64,000 bases of DNA from Streptomyces sp. NBC_00654 (GTDB taxonomy: Bacteria > Actinomycetota > Actinomycetes > Streptomycetales > Streptomycetaceae): contig NZ_JAPEOB010000005.1 of the NCBI RefSeq assembly GCF_026341775.1, forward strand, positions 62,001-126,000, in the 5' to 3' direction. Under the pieces are notes generated by a model. The model saw only the letters and a program-made list of their open reading frames with translations, did no database searches and was not told the origin of the DNA. Both the position numbers and the translations under genes were made by a program. Of the stretch, positions 36,796 to 44,352 are shown piece by piece; position 1 is the first letter of the stretch, and every line of letters starts with the position of its first letter.

Positions 36796-36987
36796 TGTAG
36801 GTTCCGCGCTTCGGCGTCCAATTCCAGGCTGTCATGTCCAGCCGATGCCCAATTGGACAAGTCGCATGGAAGTGCTGGCCAGCGCGTTCACTCTTTCGGG
36901 CTATCTCGTGGTCGTCGCGGAGACAGCGGTCACGTCCTGGAGTCACCGTGGTCGTGGCGGTTGATGGGGGCTGCGGGAGGCGTGTCC

Positions 36988-37713
36988 GTGGGAAGTGTTG
37001 TTTCGACAGCAACGTTACGAGCGAGGCACGTAGGCGGGCGTGCGTTCGCGGAGTGTGCCTTCAGCGAGGCGTCGTTGAGCGACCTCTTCGAGGCGGCCCC
37101 CTGGCGCACGTTTCGCTGGCACCTGGGCCAGAGGCACTACTCGGGGTCCTTCTGGTCGGCGACAGAGCAGGCTCTGGTGATCTACGAGTCCCGGCTGGAA
37201 CTGACGCGGTTGCTGTTCGCGGATTTCGACCCTGCTGTGTCCCGGATCGTCGCACAGCCGTTCCTGATGACCGCGTACGTCGATGGCGCGGTACGCAAGC
37301 ACATCCCTGACTTCCTGCTTCGCACCACCAAGGGCCCGCTGGTCGTGGACGTCAAGCCGGCGCGCAGGGTGTCACGTCCGGACGTCGCCTTCACCTTCGA
37401 CTGGAGCCGACTCGTCATCGAGTCGCGTGGCTGGGGCTACCAGGTGTGGAGCGAGCCGCCGGTGGCGCTGTTGGAGAACGTGCGTTTCCTGGCCGGCTAC
37501 CGCCGGGCCTGGCTGTTCGACCCGATACTCCTGGACGTACTTCGGCTGGCCGATCTGAACGGCGCGACGCTGGCCGAGGCGTTCGGCTCGGTCCCGGCCT
37601 TCGATCCCGATGCGGTGCGCTCATCGGTGTTCCATCTGCTCTGGTCGGGGTGGTTGACCACGGATCTGGACCGTCCGCTGGGGTCGACGCACGTTCTGCG
37701 GCGGCGGCCGTGA
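36988..37713 (+). CDS. tnsA: TnsA-like transposon endonuclease
   Basis: Product of about 241 aa that cuts the 5' strands at the transposon ends, allowing cut-and-paste movement with TnsB. The restriction-enzyme-like core shows Glu67 or Glu71 (YESRLELTRLL), Asp108 (HIPDFLLRT) and Asp121-x-Lys123 (LVVDVKPARR). GTG 36988 has GGGAGG seven bases upstream; ATG 36964 is an alternative. The stop overlaps the tnsB start (GTGA). A partly helical C-terminus (SSVFHLLWSGWLTTDL) may contact TnsC. Confidence 0.88.
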   Translation: MGSVVSTATLRARHVGGRAFAECAFSEASLSDLFEAAPWRTFRWHLGQRHYSGSFWSATEQALVIYESRLELTRLLFADFDPAVSRIVAQPFLMTAYVDGAVRKHIPDFLLRTTKGPLVVDVKPARRVSRPDVAFTFDWSRLVIESRGWGYQVWSEPPVALLENVRFLAGYRRAWLFDPILLDVLRLADLNGATLAEAFGSVPAFDPDAVRSSVFHLLWSGWLTTDLDRPLGSTHVLRRRP

Positions 37714-39794
37714 ACTCCGGGGCCGTGAGGCTGGGAGTCGGCACCCGGATGCTCTATGACGGCGAACTGGTGGAAGTCGTCGAGACCGCGGCGACGACGG
37801 CTGGCAACGAGGTCGTCCTGAAAGACAGACTCAGCCGGTTGCTGCGGGTATCGGTCAAGGAACTGCTGTTCTCCGACCGGGTGCAGTTCGTGCCCGATGA
37901 GCCGGGACCGTCCTCGGCCGACGACGTGGACCCGGCGGCCGTTGTGCTGTCCCAGCTGGGTCTTGAGAAACGACAGCAACTGCTGGACAGGGCTGAGCAC
38001 GTCCGGGAGGTCCTCTACGGCTACCGGTCGGGCAGCCGTGAGCTGGCTGGCGAGGGTGAACCGCGTCCCGGCTACGATCCGGCGCTGCCGAAGATGGTCC
38101 GCTATCAGACCAAGGCCGACGAGCTCGGCGTCTCGGTACGCACCATCGGCCGCTGGGTGGCGGGGCTGGAGAGCGGCGGCGAAGCCGCCCTGGCGACCGC
38201 GGCGTTGAGGAAGAGCGTCCTGGATCGGTGTGATCCGCGCTGGGTGGAGACGGCGATCGAGGTGATGGTCGAGTACATCGACCAGGCCACGCCGATGCGC
38301 AAGACCGTGATCGACCGAACCCGGGCCAGGCTGGTCGCCCGTTTCGGAGAGGGCGCGGTGACGATGCCCTCGAAATCCAAGGCTTACGAGGCACTGGCAC
38401 TGCTGGAGAAGCAGCATCCGACGTTCCGGTTGAGTACCAAGCGGAACAGGGACATCGCCAGCCGGCCACGGGAGGCTTACGGCAGACTGCGTGCGACCCG
38501 GCCAGGTGAGTACGTCCTGATGGACACCACCCGGCTGGACGTGTTCGCGCTGGATCCGCTGACGCTGCGGTGGGTGAACTGCGAACTGACGGTCGCGATG
38601 TGTTGGTACACGCGCTGCATCGTGGGGATGCGCCTGACGCCGGTCTCCACCAAGGCGGTGGACGCGGCTTCGGTCCTTTACCAGGCATACCGGCCGTTGC
38701 CGGTGCTGCCGAGCTGGCCGGCCGAGGCGGTCTGGCCCGAGCACGGAATCCCACGGTCGGTGCTGGTCGACCCGCGGGCAATCGAGGGGCCGATCGCGCG
38801 GGCCGCTGGGCCCGCATTGGCACCGGAGACGATCGTCATCGACCACGGGAAGATCTACGTCTCGGATCACCTGACCAGCGTCTGCGCGCGGATGGGGATC
38901 TCCATACAACCGGTCCGGCTTCGTACGGGCCGGGACAAGGGACCGATCGAGAGATTTTTTCGGACCCTGCGTCAGGACCTGCTCTACGGCTTGCCCGGCT
39001 ACAAGGGCCCTGACATCTTCTCCCGCGGGGTGGATCCGGAGGGAGAGGCGTTCTTCTTCCTCGACGAGCTCGCCGACAAGATCCGGCAGTGGATCGCGGC
39101 GGTCTACCACCACAAGCCGCACCGCAGTCTCGTGGAGCCGGGGGTTCCCGGCCTGCGGTTGTCCCCGGCGCAGATGTTCGCACACGGCATGGCCAGGGCT
39201 GGCTATATCGAGGTGCCCCGGGATCCACATCTGGGCTTGGAGTTCCTGGAGACCTCCTGGAGGACGATCCAGCCCTACGGGGTGGAGATCGAAGGGTGCC
39301 GCTACGACGGCGCGGGGCTGCCCAAGGACGGGCGGCCGAGTCCCTACCCGAATGGGCTGTGGCCGTTCCAGGTCAACCCGGACGACATCACCCGTGTCTA
39401 CTTCCGGGACCAGGACCGGCACTGGCGCGTCCTGCGCTGGGAGCACGCCCCGGTTCTGAGCATGCCGATGAGCAGGGACGCACTGCGATATGGACGCGGA
39501 CTGGCCGCGAAGCAGTACCGGCACCCCAACGACCGTCTGGTGACGGCCGACTTGTTCGAGCGGTGGAATCTGGGCTTCGGCCAGACGCTGGCCGAGCGGC
39601 GGATGGCGTTGCGCATGGCCCGCGATCAGGCGGCGTTCGTAATCGACATCGAGGACGACAAGCCCGTGGCCGAGGATTTAGGACCGCCCGCGCAGGAGAT
39701 CGGCGATGACGACGCGGCCGACTTCGAGGACTTCGACGGCGGCACCGACCTCGACGAGGACGCCTTCTACGCCGACGCCCTGGAAGACCTGTGA
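37710..39794 (+). CDS. tnsB: TnsB-like DDE transposase
   Basis: Product of 694 aa from GTG 37710 (4-nt overlap with tnsA). It has a winged/helix-turn-helix region (LGVSVRTIGRWVAGLESGGE), a Mu/TniA-type integrase core with Asp272 (VLMDTTRLDVF), Asp378 (IVIDHGKIY) and Glu414 (KGPIERFFRTL), a Mu C-terminal beta-barrel region, and an acidic C-terminal tail (DDDAADFEDFDGG) that in Tn7 relatives binds TnsC. The protein should bind the end repeats and join the 3' strands to target DNA. Confidence 0.93.
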   Translation: MNSGAVRLGVGTRMLYDGELVEVVETAATTAGNEVVLKDRLSRLLRVSVKELLFSDRVQFVPDEPGPSSADDVDPAAVVLSQLGLEKRQQLLDRAEHVREVLYGYRSGSRELAGEGEPRPGYDPALPKMVRYQTKADELGVSVRTIGRWVAGLESGGEAALATAALRKSVLDRCDPRWVETAIEVMVEYIDQATPMRKTVIDRTRARLVARFGEGAVTMPSKSKAYEALALLEKQHPTFRLSTKRNRDIASRPREAYGRLRATRPGEYVLMDTTRLDVFALDPLTLRWVNCELTVAMCWYTRCIVGMRLTPVSTKAVDAASVLYQAYRPLPVLPSWPAEAVWPEHGIPRSVLVDPRAIEGPIARAAGPALAPETIVIDHGKIYVSDHLTSVCARMGISIQPVRLRTGRDKGPIERFFRTLRQDLLYGLPGYKGPDIFSRGVDPEGEAFFFLDELADKIRQWIAAVYHHKPHRSLVEPGVPGLRLSPAQMFAHGMARAGYIEVPRDPHLGLEFLETSWRTIQPYGVEIEGCRYDGAGLPKDGRPSPYPNGLWPFQVNPDDITRVYFRDQDRHWRVLRWEHAPVLSMPMSRDALRYGRGLAAKQYRHPNDRLVTADLFERWNLGFGQTLAERRMALRMARDQAAFVIDIEDDKPVAEDLGPPAQEIGDDDAADFEDFDGGTDLDEDAFYADALEDL

Positions 39795-40918
39795 CCACGG
39801 CGGAGGCTAGCCCGGAGGCATCGGAGGATCCGGCGTGGCGCGCGTTGCCCCTGGACAACCTGACGCTCACCAGGAAGGAAGGCTTCGCGGCGTTCGCCGA
39901 GGCGAAAGAGACACCCGCTCCGCCCATACTCACCATGGCGGACCTCAAGACGCTCGATCCGCAGGCGCTCGACCACTACAACGATGACCGCCGCAGGTTC
40001 CTCGCCAACCTGCGGCCGATCAAGACTATGCAGGCCCGGGAGCTCTCTGCGGACCTCACCGACATCTTCGATGCGGGGGTGCACCAGCCCAGCTGGCAGG
40101 CCAAGGGCATGGCCGCGATCGACGCGTTCCCCGGCTTGGGCAAGACCACCGTCGGTCTCTCGTTCGCCAAGAAGGTGCACAACACCCTGATCAGCAAGCA
40201 CGGGCGGTTCACCGAGGCCGGGCACGAGCGCTGGCCCGTGATCCGGGTCGGCATGATGGGCGACACCAGGGTCAAGGACTTCAACTGGGCGATGCTGGAG
40301 TTCTTCGCCCACGCCGGGCGCAACAGCGGCAGCGCCAACTCGTTCCTGTCGCGCGCCCTGGACTGCGCTGTGTCCTGTCAGTCACGGCTCTTGCTGGTGG
40401 ACGACCTGCAGTTCCTGCAGTTCCGCTCCCGCCGCGGGACCGAGCTGGCCAACCAGTTCAAGACGATCGCCAATGAGTTCCCGCTGATGATCCTGTTCAT
40501 CGGCCACGACCTTGAGGGCAAAGGTCTCTACGACGATCCACAGCTCGCCCGGCGGATCACGCCGCTCGGACTCCAGGCATTCAGCATCGAACACGAGGTC
40601 GGGCGAGAGCAGTGGCGGCGCTTCCTGCTCTCCCTTGAGCAGCGTCTGGTCCTGGCCAACAAATACCCCGGGATGCTCGCCGATGACTTGTCCGACCAGC
40701 TCTACGCCCGCTGCAGCGGGCACATCGGCTCGCTCATGTCGCTGATCAGGCTCGGCTGCCTTCGCGCGATGCGCACCGAGCAGGAGCGCCTGACCAAGGA
40801 CCTGCTCGCCCAGGTCAAGCTCGACTGGGCAGCCCAGCAGCAGCTGGCCGAGTGGGAGGCGTTCCTTGCCTCCGGAAAGGCGACCAGCAAACCGAACAAG
40901 GGCAGAAGGCGGCGTTGA
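39791..40918 (+). CDS. tnsC: TnsC/TniB-like AAA+ target-selection ATPase
   Basis: Product of 375 aa from GTG 39791 (GTGA overlap with tnsB). Walker A is FPGLGKTT at residues 113-120, without the usual first Gly (DAFPGLGKT), and Walker B is RLLLVDDLQFL near 200-209; sensor GHDLEGKG follows. It should form the ATP-dependent filament linking TniQ-bound target sites to TnsB. The Lys/Arg-rich C-terminus (TSKPNKGRRRR) is typical. Five bases separate it from the tniQ gene. Confidence 0.9.
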   Translation: MTTAEASPEASEDPAWRALPLDNLTLTRKEGFAAFAEAKETPAPPILTMADLKTLDPQALDHYNDDRRRFLANLRPIKTMQARELSADLTDIFDAGVHQPSWQAKGMAAIDAFPGLGKTTVGLSFAKKVHNTLISKHGRFTEAGHERWPVIRVGMMGDTRVKDFNWAMLEFFAHAGRNSGSANSFLSRALDCAVSCQSRLLLVDDLQFLQFRSRRGTELANQFKTIANEFPLMILFIGHDLEGKGLYDDPQLARRITPLGLQAFSIEHEVGREQWRRFLLSLEQRLVLANKYPGMLADDLSDQLYARCSGHIGSLMSLIRLGCLRAMRTEQERLTKDLLAQVKLDWAAQQQLAEWEAFLASGKATSKPNKGRRRR

Positions 40919-40923
40919 CGGCG

Positions 40924-43374
40924 ATGCCCCGGACGCTGCCCATCCGGCTGCCCCCGCTCCCGGGCGAGGCCCTGAACTCGTGGCTGGGCGCCCTCATGCG
41001 CCGCAGCAACATCAGCCTGCGCGACCTGCTCATCGCCGCTGGATCGCCGTTCCCCACCCGAACCGACCACACACCGGACTACACCACCTACCTCACCCCC
41101 GAGGAAGCCGACCGGCTCGCCCACATCACCGGCACCGACACGAGGCTCCTGCACGCCATGACACTGCGCCGCTACGACGGCTACGCACTCGCGTTGCACG
41201 ACACTCGCCGGGTGGTACGTCGTGTCAGACTCTGGGGCCGCAGCATCGGCTCCCGATACTGCCCGCGGTGCCTGGCCGAAGGCGCCGGCCGCTGGCCCCT
41301 CCGCTGGCGTCTGACCTGGTCGATCGCCTGCCCCCGGCACCAGGTGCTGCTCGCGCACGCCTGCCCGGTCTGCGGCCGATGGCCGCACCGCCGCCCCTCC
41401 AACAGCCACCAGGTCCGCCAGCACGAATGCTCGGCACGGGCCCGCGACGGGCGGACATGCCGAGCCGACCTGACGCAAAGCGAGGTCATTCCGTTGCCGT
41501 CGGACAGCCCAGTCCTTGACGCGCAGGAATGGATCAACGGCTTGCTGAGCCGGATCGAGGCCGGCGACGACGATCCCTGCCTGCATGACGCCTTCACCGA
41601 TGTCACCGCTATCGCCGCCCGCAGTCTCCTGCGAGCCGAGCCGGGCGACTTCACCGACTGCGGTCCGCAGATCGAGCGGGCACGCCAACTCCACGGGAAC
41701 AGTGCCCTCTACGCGCCGGTCGACGCGGCTGTGATCGCTGGCCCCTTCAGCGTGGCGGTCGGGATTGTCCGTGGCCCTCTCGCTGAGGCCGCCTTCACTG
41801 CCATACGCACCCTGGTCGACCGCGAGGTCGCGGTCATGCCGAAGGGACCGACAGAGCAGATACGCCGCGGCATCACACGGCTGGCCTCTGCCGATCTGGA
41901 ACAGCAGTTCTGGCGAGCCGCCGACCCCCACCTGGCCATAGGTCCCCGGCTTCGCTACCGCACCTGCACCGCCCGGCCCCGTGTCCCGCAGCACCGCGAC
42001 CACACGGTCATCATGCGGACGCACTCGCTGCCACAGTTGCTCTGGCTGGACTGGGCTCTGCTTCTGTTCCCCCCGCAAACCAATCTCGCCGGCCGCTACA
42101 ACTACCACTTCTGGCGCGCCGCCCTGTCCGCCGCCGTCATGCTCCCCGGCTGGTGGCAGCAGCGCTACGACCTCGCGACCTCGCTCCTGCACGGCAATCG
42201 GCCGATTCCCTTGGGACAATTCCTCCCCAAAATCGCCCCGGCCGGCACCGGTCTGCCCACCGCGATCTGTCTTCTCGCCGAGTATCTCGACCAACACCCA
42301 GCACCCATCGACTACGCCCGTCGGCGGAAGTTGAAGGGCAGCGACCTGCTGCCCGAGGCCATCTGGATCGACATTCGCCACCGGACCGGCGCCCCGCCTG
42401 ACGACCAGTACCGACTCACAGCGGTACGCCGATACCTCTACCAGCGCCTGACCGGCTCTGACCTCTACTCGCCCTCTGGTTCCCTGAACCTGGACTCCAC
42501 CGACAAGACCCGGAACCTGCCGGTCATCATGACGCCGTCGCTCCTGGAGGCTCTGGAAGAGCACGCCGCGCACTACCTGGCCTCGCACGGCATCGATGAG
42601 CCCGTCACCTGGTCACCGCCTTTGGCGCTGGTCGACCACCTCGACCTACCAGGCCGAGGCATGCGCCTGCCCGATACCGAGCACGCATCCAAGCTGATCA
42701 GAAGCCGCCTGCCACCGTCCGCCGCCGCCAGTGCGCTCGGCACCAGCCTTGAGCACCTCAGGATCGCCTTCGAACCCCGGAACCCAACGCCGGGGCCCTG
42801 GCCGCGGCATCGACCAGATCGCTGCGAAAGAGTTGAAGAACCCGTGCCCGAGGACACCCGTGCCACCTCCGACACCGTCGAGGACGAGCATTGTGCGGCC
42901 CTGATCGACCGAGTGCGTTCGGACGAAGCCCGTGCCAGGCCGTCGGACAGGACCACGGCCAAACGGACTCCAGCCCAGGTGTTGCGCGAGACGAGAAAGC
43001 GCGACAGCGAGATCAAACGAGGCCGCGTACTCAAGGCCCTCGACGAGATGGTCGCAGCCGGAGAGAAGATCACCTTCCTCGGACTCGCTCGAACTGCGCG
43101 GGTCTCGAACTGGCTGGTATACGCCGAGGGACTACGCGAGCGCATCGAGGAGGCGATCGAGAAACAAGGCAGGGCCGTTCGCGAAGTGGAGGCAGGCTCA
43201 GGCACCTCAGCCGAATCGCTGAGGGCCGACCTGGAATTCGCCACAGCCGAACTCAGAACCTTGCGCGCGGAGCGCGACCGACTCAAGGCGGACATGACCC
43301 GGCTGCAGGAGGCGTTGAAGGAGACCAAAGAGAAACTGGAGGCCGCGCTGAAGGAGTGTGCCCTGGAGTCCTAA
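40924..43374 (+). CDS. tniQ: TniQ fused to a DUF6262/TnpC-like domain
   Basis: Product of 816 aa from ATG 40924. Residues 1-200 are TniQ: LPIRLPPLPGEALNSWLGAL, then zinc-binding CPRC, CPRH, CPVC and CSA...C pairs. TniQ proteins choose the target and recruit TnsC. The long middle is poorly conserved. From about residue 680 the protein reads RDSEIKRGRVLKALDEMVAA GEKITF and LARTARVSNWLVYAEGLRER, followed by a coiled coil (AELRTLRAERDRLKADMTRL), the pattern of DUF6262/TnpC proteins that accompany tyrosine-recombinase elements such as Tn554. The fusion is discussed as a finding. Confidence 0.85.
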   Translation: MPRTLPIRLPPLPGEALNSWLGALMRRSNISLRDLLIAAGSPFPTRTDHTPDYTTYLTPEEADRLAHITGTDTRLLHAMTLRRYDGYALALHDTRRVVRRVRLWGRSIGSRYCPRCLAEGAGRWPLRWRLTWSIACPRHQVLLAHACPVCGRWPHRRPSNSHQVRQHECSARARDGRTCRADLTQSEVIPLPSDSPVLDAQEWINGLLSRIEAGDDDPCLHDAFTDVTAIAARSLLRAEPGDFTDCGPQIERARQLHGNSALYAPVDAAVIAGPFSVAVGIVRGPLAEAAFTAIRTLVDREVAVMPKGPTEQIRRGITRLASADLEQQFWRAADPHLAIGPRLRYRTCTARPRVPQHRDHTVIMRTHSLPQLLWLDWALLLFPPQTNLAGRYNYHFWRAALSAAVMLPGWWQQRYDLATSLLHGNRPIPLGQFLPKIAPAGTGLPTAICLLAEYLDQHPAPIDYARRRKLKGSDLLPEAIWIDIRHRTGAPPDDQYRLTAVRRYLYQRLTGSDLYSPSGSLNLDSTDKTRNLPVIMTPSLLEALEEHAAHYLASHGIDEPVTWSPPLALVDHLDLPGRGMRLPDTEHASKLIRSRLPPSAAASALGTSLEHLRIAFEPRNPTPGPWPRHRPDRCERVEEPVPEDTRATSDTVEDEHCAALIDRVRSDEARARPSDRTTAKRTPAQVLRETRKRDSEIKRGRVLKALDEMVAAGEKITFLGLARTARVSNWLVYAEGLRERIEEAIEKQGRAVREVEAGSGTSAESLRADLEFATAELRTLRAERDRLKADMTRLQEALKETKEKLEAALKECALES

Positions 43375-43460
43375 CTCAGACACCAGACGAGTAGCAGACG
43401 CGCTCAGACGGGAGGCGGTACCGTCATGCGATTGCCCACTCCCGACCAGAAGGCGACCGC

Positions 43461-44027
43461 ATGACGACCTGGTCCTACGACCCCCGGTTCCCCTGGGACG
43501 AGCACGACGAAGCCCTCCGGACCAGCTACCGCGACGAGCTACAGGGACTGATAGCCCAGTTCGCCCGGGGAGAGATCGATTACGCAGACCGCGAGTTGCG
43601 GGTCTCGTCTCAGCTCACGCGGACGAATTTGCGCCGGTACACCGACCCCGACCCGCCGACGAACCGCCTCTACGTCGCAGGCTTCCACGGTGGACACGGG
43701 TGGTACGTGAAGGCAGGGAAGGCCGCCCCCGGCGTCTGGGAGAACCGGGTCAAGCAACACCGCAGGATCGCCCGCGTTCACGGCTACGTCGCAACAGGAC
43801 TGTGGGTGTCGCCGTGGCTGGAGCCCTCCTAGGTCAGCGGAGGCGAGACCCAGCTACTCAACTCGCTCTACTCAGAGTGCATGCGCATCGCCCACAGCCA
43901 CGCCATACCTGAGGAGGACCGGCACGACTCCCGACGCGACGGCGAGTACTTCATCGGCATGCACTTCGACGAGGCCGAGCCCGTCGCCGAGAACGTCATC
44001 CGAATCCTTGCGGAACACCCGGTGTAG
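43461..44027 (+). pseudogene. GIY-YIG/T5orf172-like cargo gene with in-frame TAG
   Basis: ATG 43461 gives MTTWSYDPRFPWDEHDEALR and RLYVAGFHGGHGWYVKAGKA with a YVKAGKA strand, then VKQHRRIARVHGYVATGLWV. A TAG at 43830-43832 interrupts; the same frame then continues for 64 codons as SGGETQLLNSLYSECMRIAH and GEYFIGMHFDEAEPVAENVI before the next TAG. The GK...R, E..LL and GEYF pattern fits the T5orf172/GIY-YIG group of DNA-binding or nuclease domains. The 123-aa first part may be made, but the domain needs both parts. Confidence 0.7.
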
Positions 44028-44227
44028 AACAACTGGAGGCTACCGGCGGGTTACTTGCTGCCTGATGTCTGAGCTAGAACTCCGGGGCCGAGAACAGCCG
44101 CTCGCTTCCAAGACACCGTCCGGGGGAAGCGACACGACCCGGAACGATCAAGGTGACACGGCGCGCGGACTCAGCGGAACGCACAGCTCACGGACTCGCC
44201 ATATGACATCGGAACGCGGAACCTACA

Positions 44228-44335
44228 CGCGAGGTGTCCGAGGTGTATGTCGGCCTCCTCCAGCCGGTCCCCGGTCCTGAAGGTCGTCGATCTGCTTGCG
44301 GAGATCCTCGGGTTGGGCTTGGGCAGCCTGTTCCA
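44228..44335 (-). pseudogene. N-terminal fragment of a coiled-coil protein
   Basis: Minus-strand ATG 44335 gives MEQAAQAQPEDLRKQIDDLQ DR; then a 7-base tandem repeat GGACCGG shifts the frame. Ignoring it, the sequence continues LEEADIHLGHLA and runs straight into the right end of the Tn7-like element. This looks like the start of a small regulator-associated coiled-coil gene interrupted by the transposon. The matching remainder is not found at the left flank. Confidence 0.5.
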
Positions 44336-44352
44336 TGAGGCAGGATGCGCTC

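Larger units (their letters stand above)
36796..44227 (+). mobile_element. Tn7-like transposon (TnsABC plus TniQ-DUF6262)
   Basis: The left end TGTAGGTTCCGCG at 36796 and the right end CGCGGAACCTACA at 44227 are inverted repeats whose similarity continues for about 27 bases. Internal motifs resemble TnsB sites: CGGCGTCCAATT and CGATGCCCAATT on the left, GACATCGGAACGCGGA and GACACGGCGCGCGGA on the right. The ends start with TGT and finish ACA as in Tn7/Tn5053 relatives. No 5-bp target duplication is seen (GCTGC left, CGCGA right). The element is 7.4 kb with four transposition genes and one cargo gene; no CRISPR-Cas genes. Confidence 0.85.

Noticed and set aside
43830..43832. TAG in the cargo gene as pyrrolysine or another recoding signal
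   Set aside because: Nothing in the window suggests amber recoding, and the next stop of the same gene is also TAG; a nonsense mutation is simpler.
36796..44227. CRISPR-associated transposon
   Set aside because: No Cas genes, repeats or spacer array are present inside or near the element; target choice must rely on the TniQ protein.
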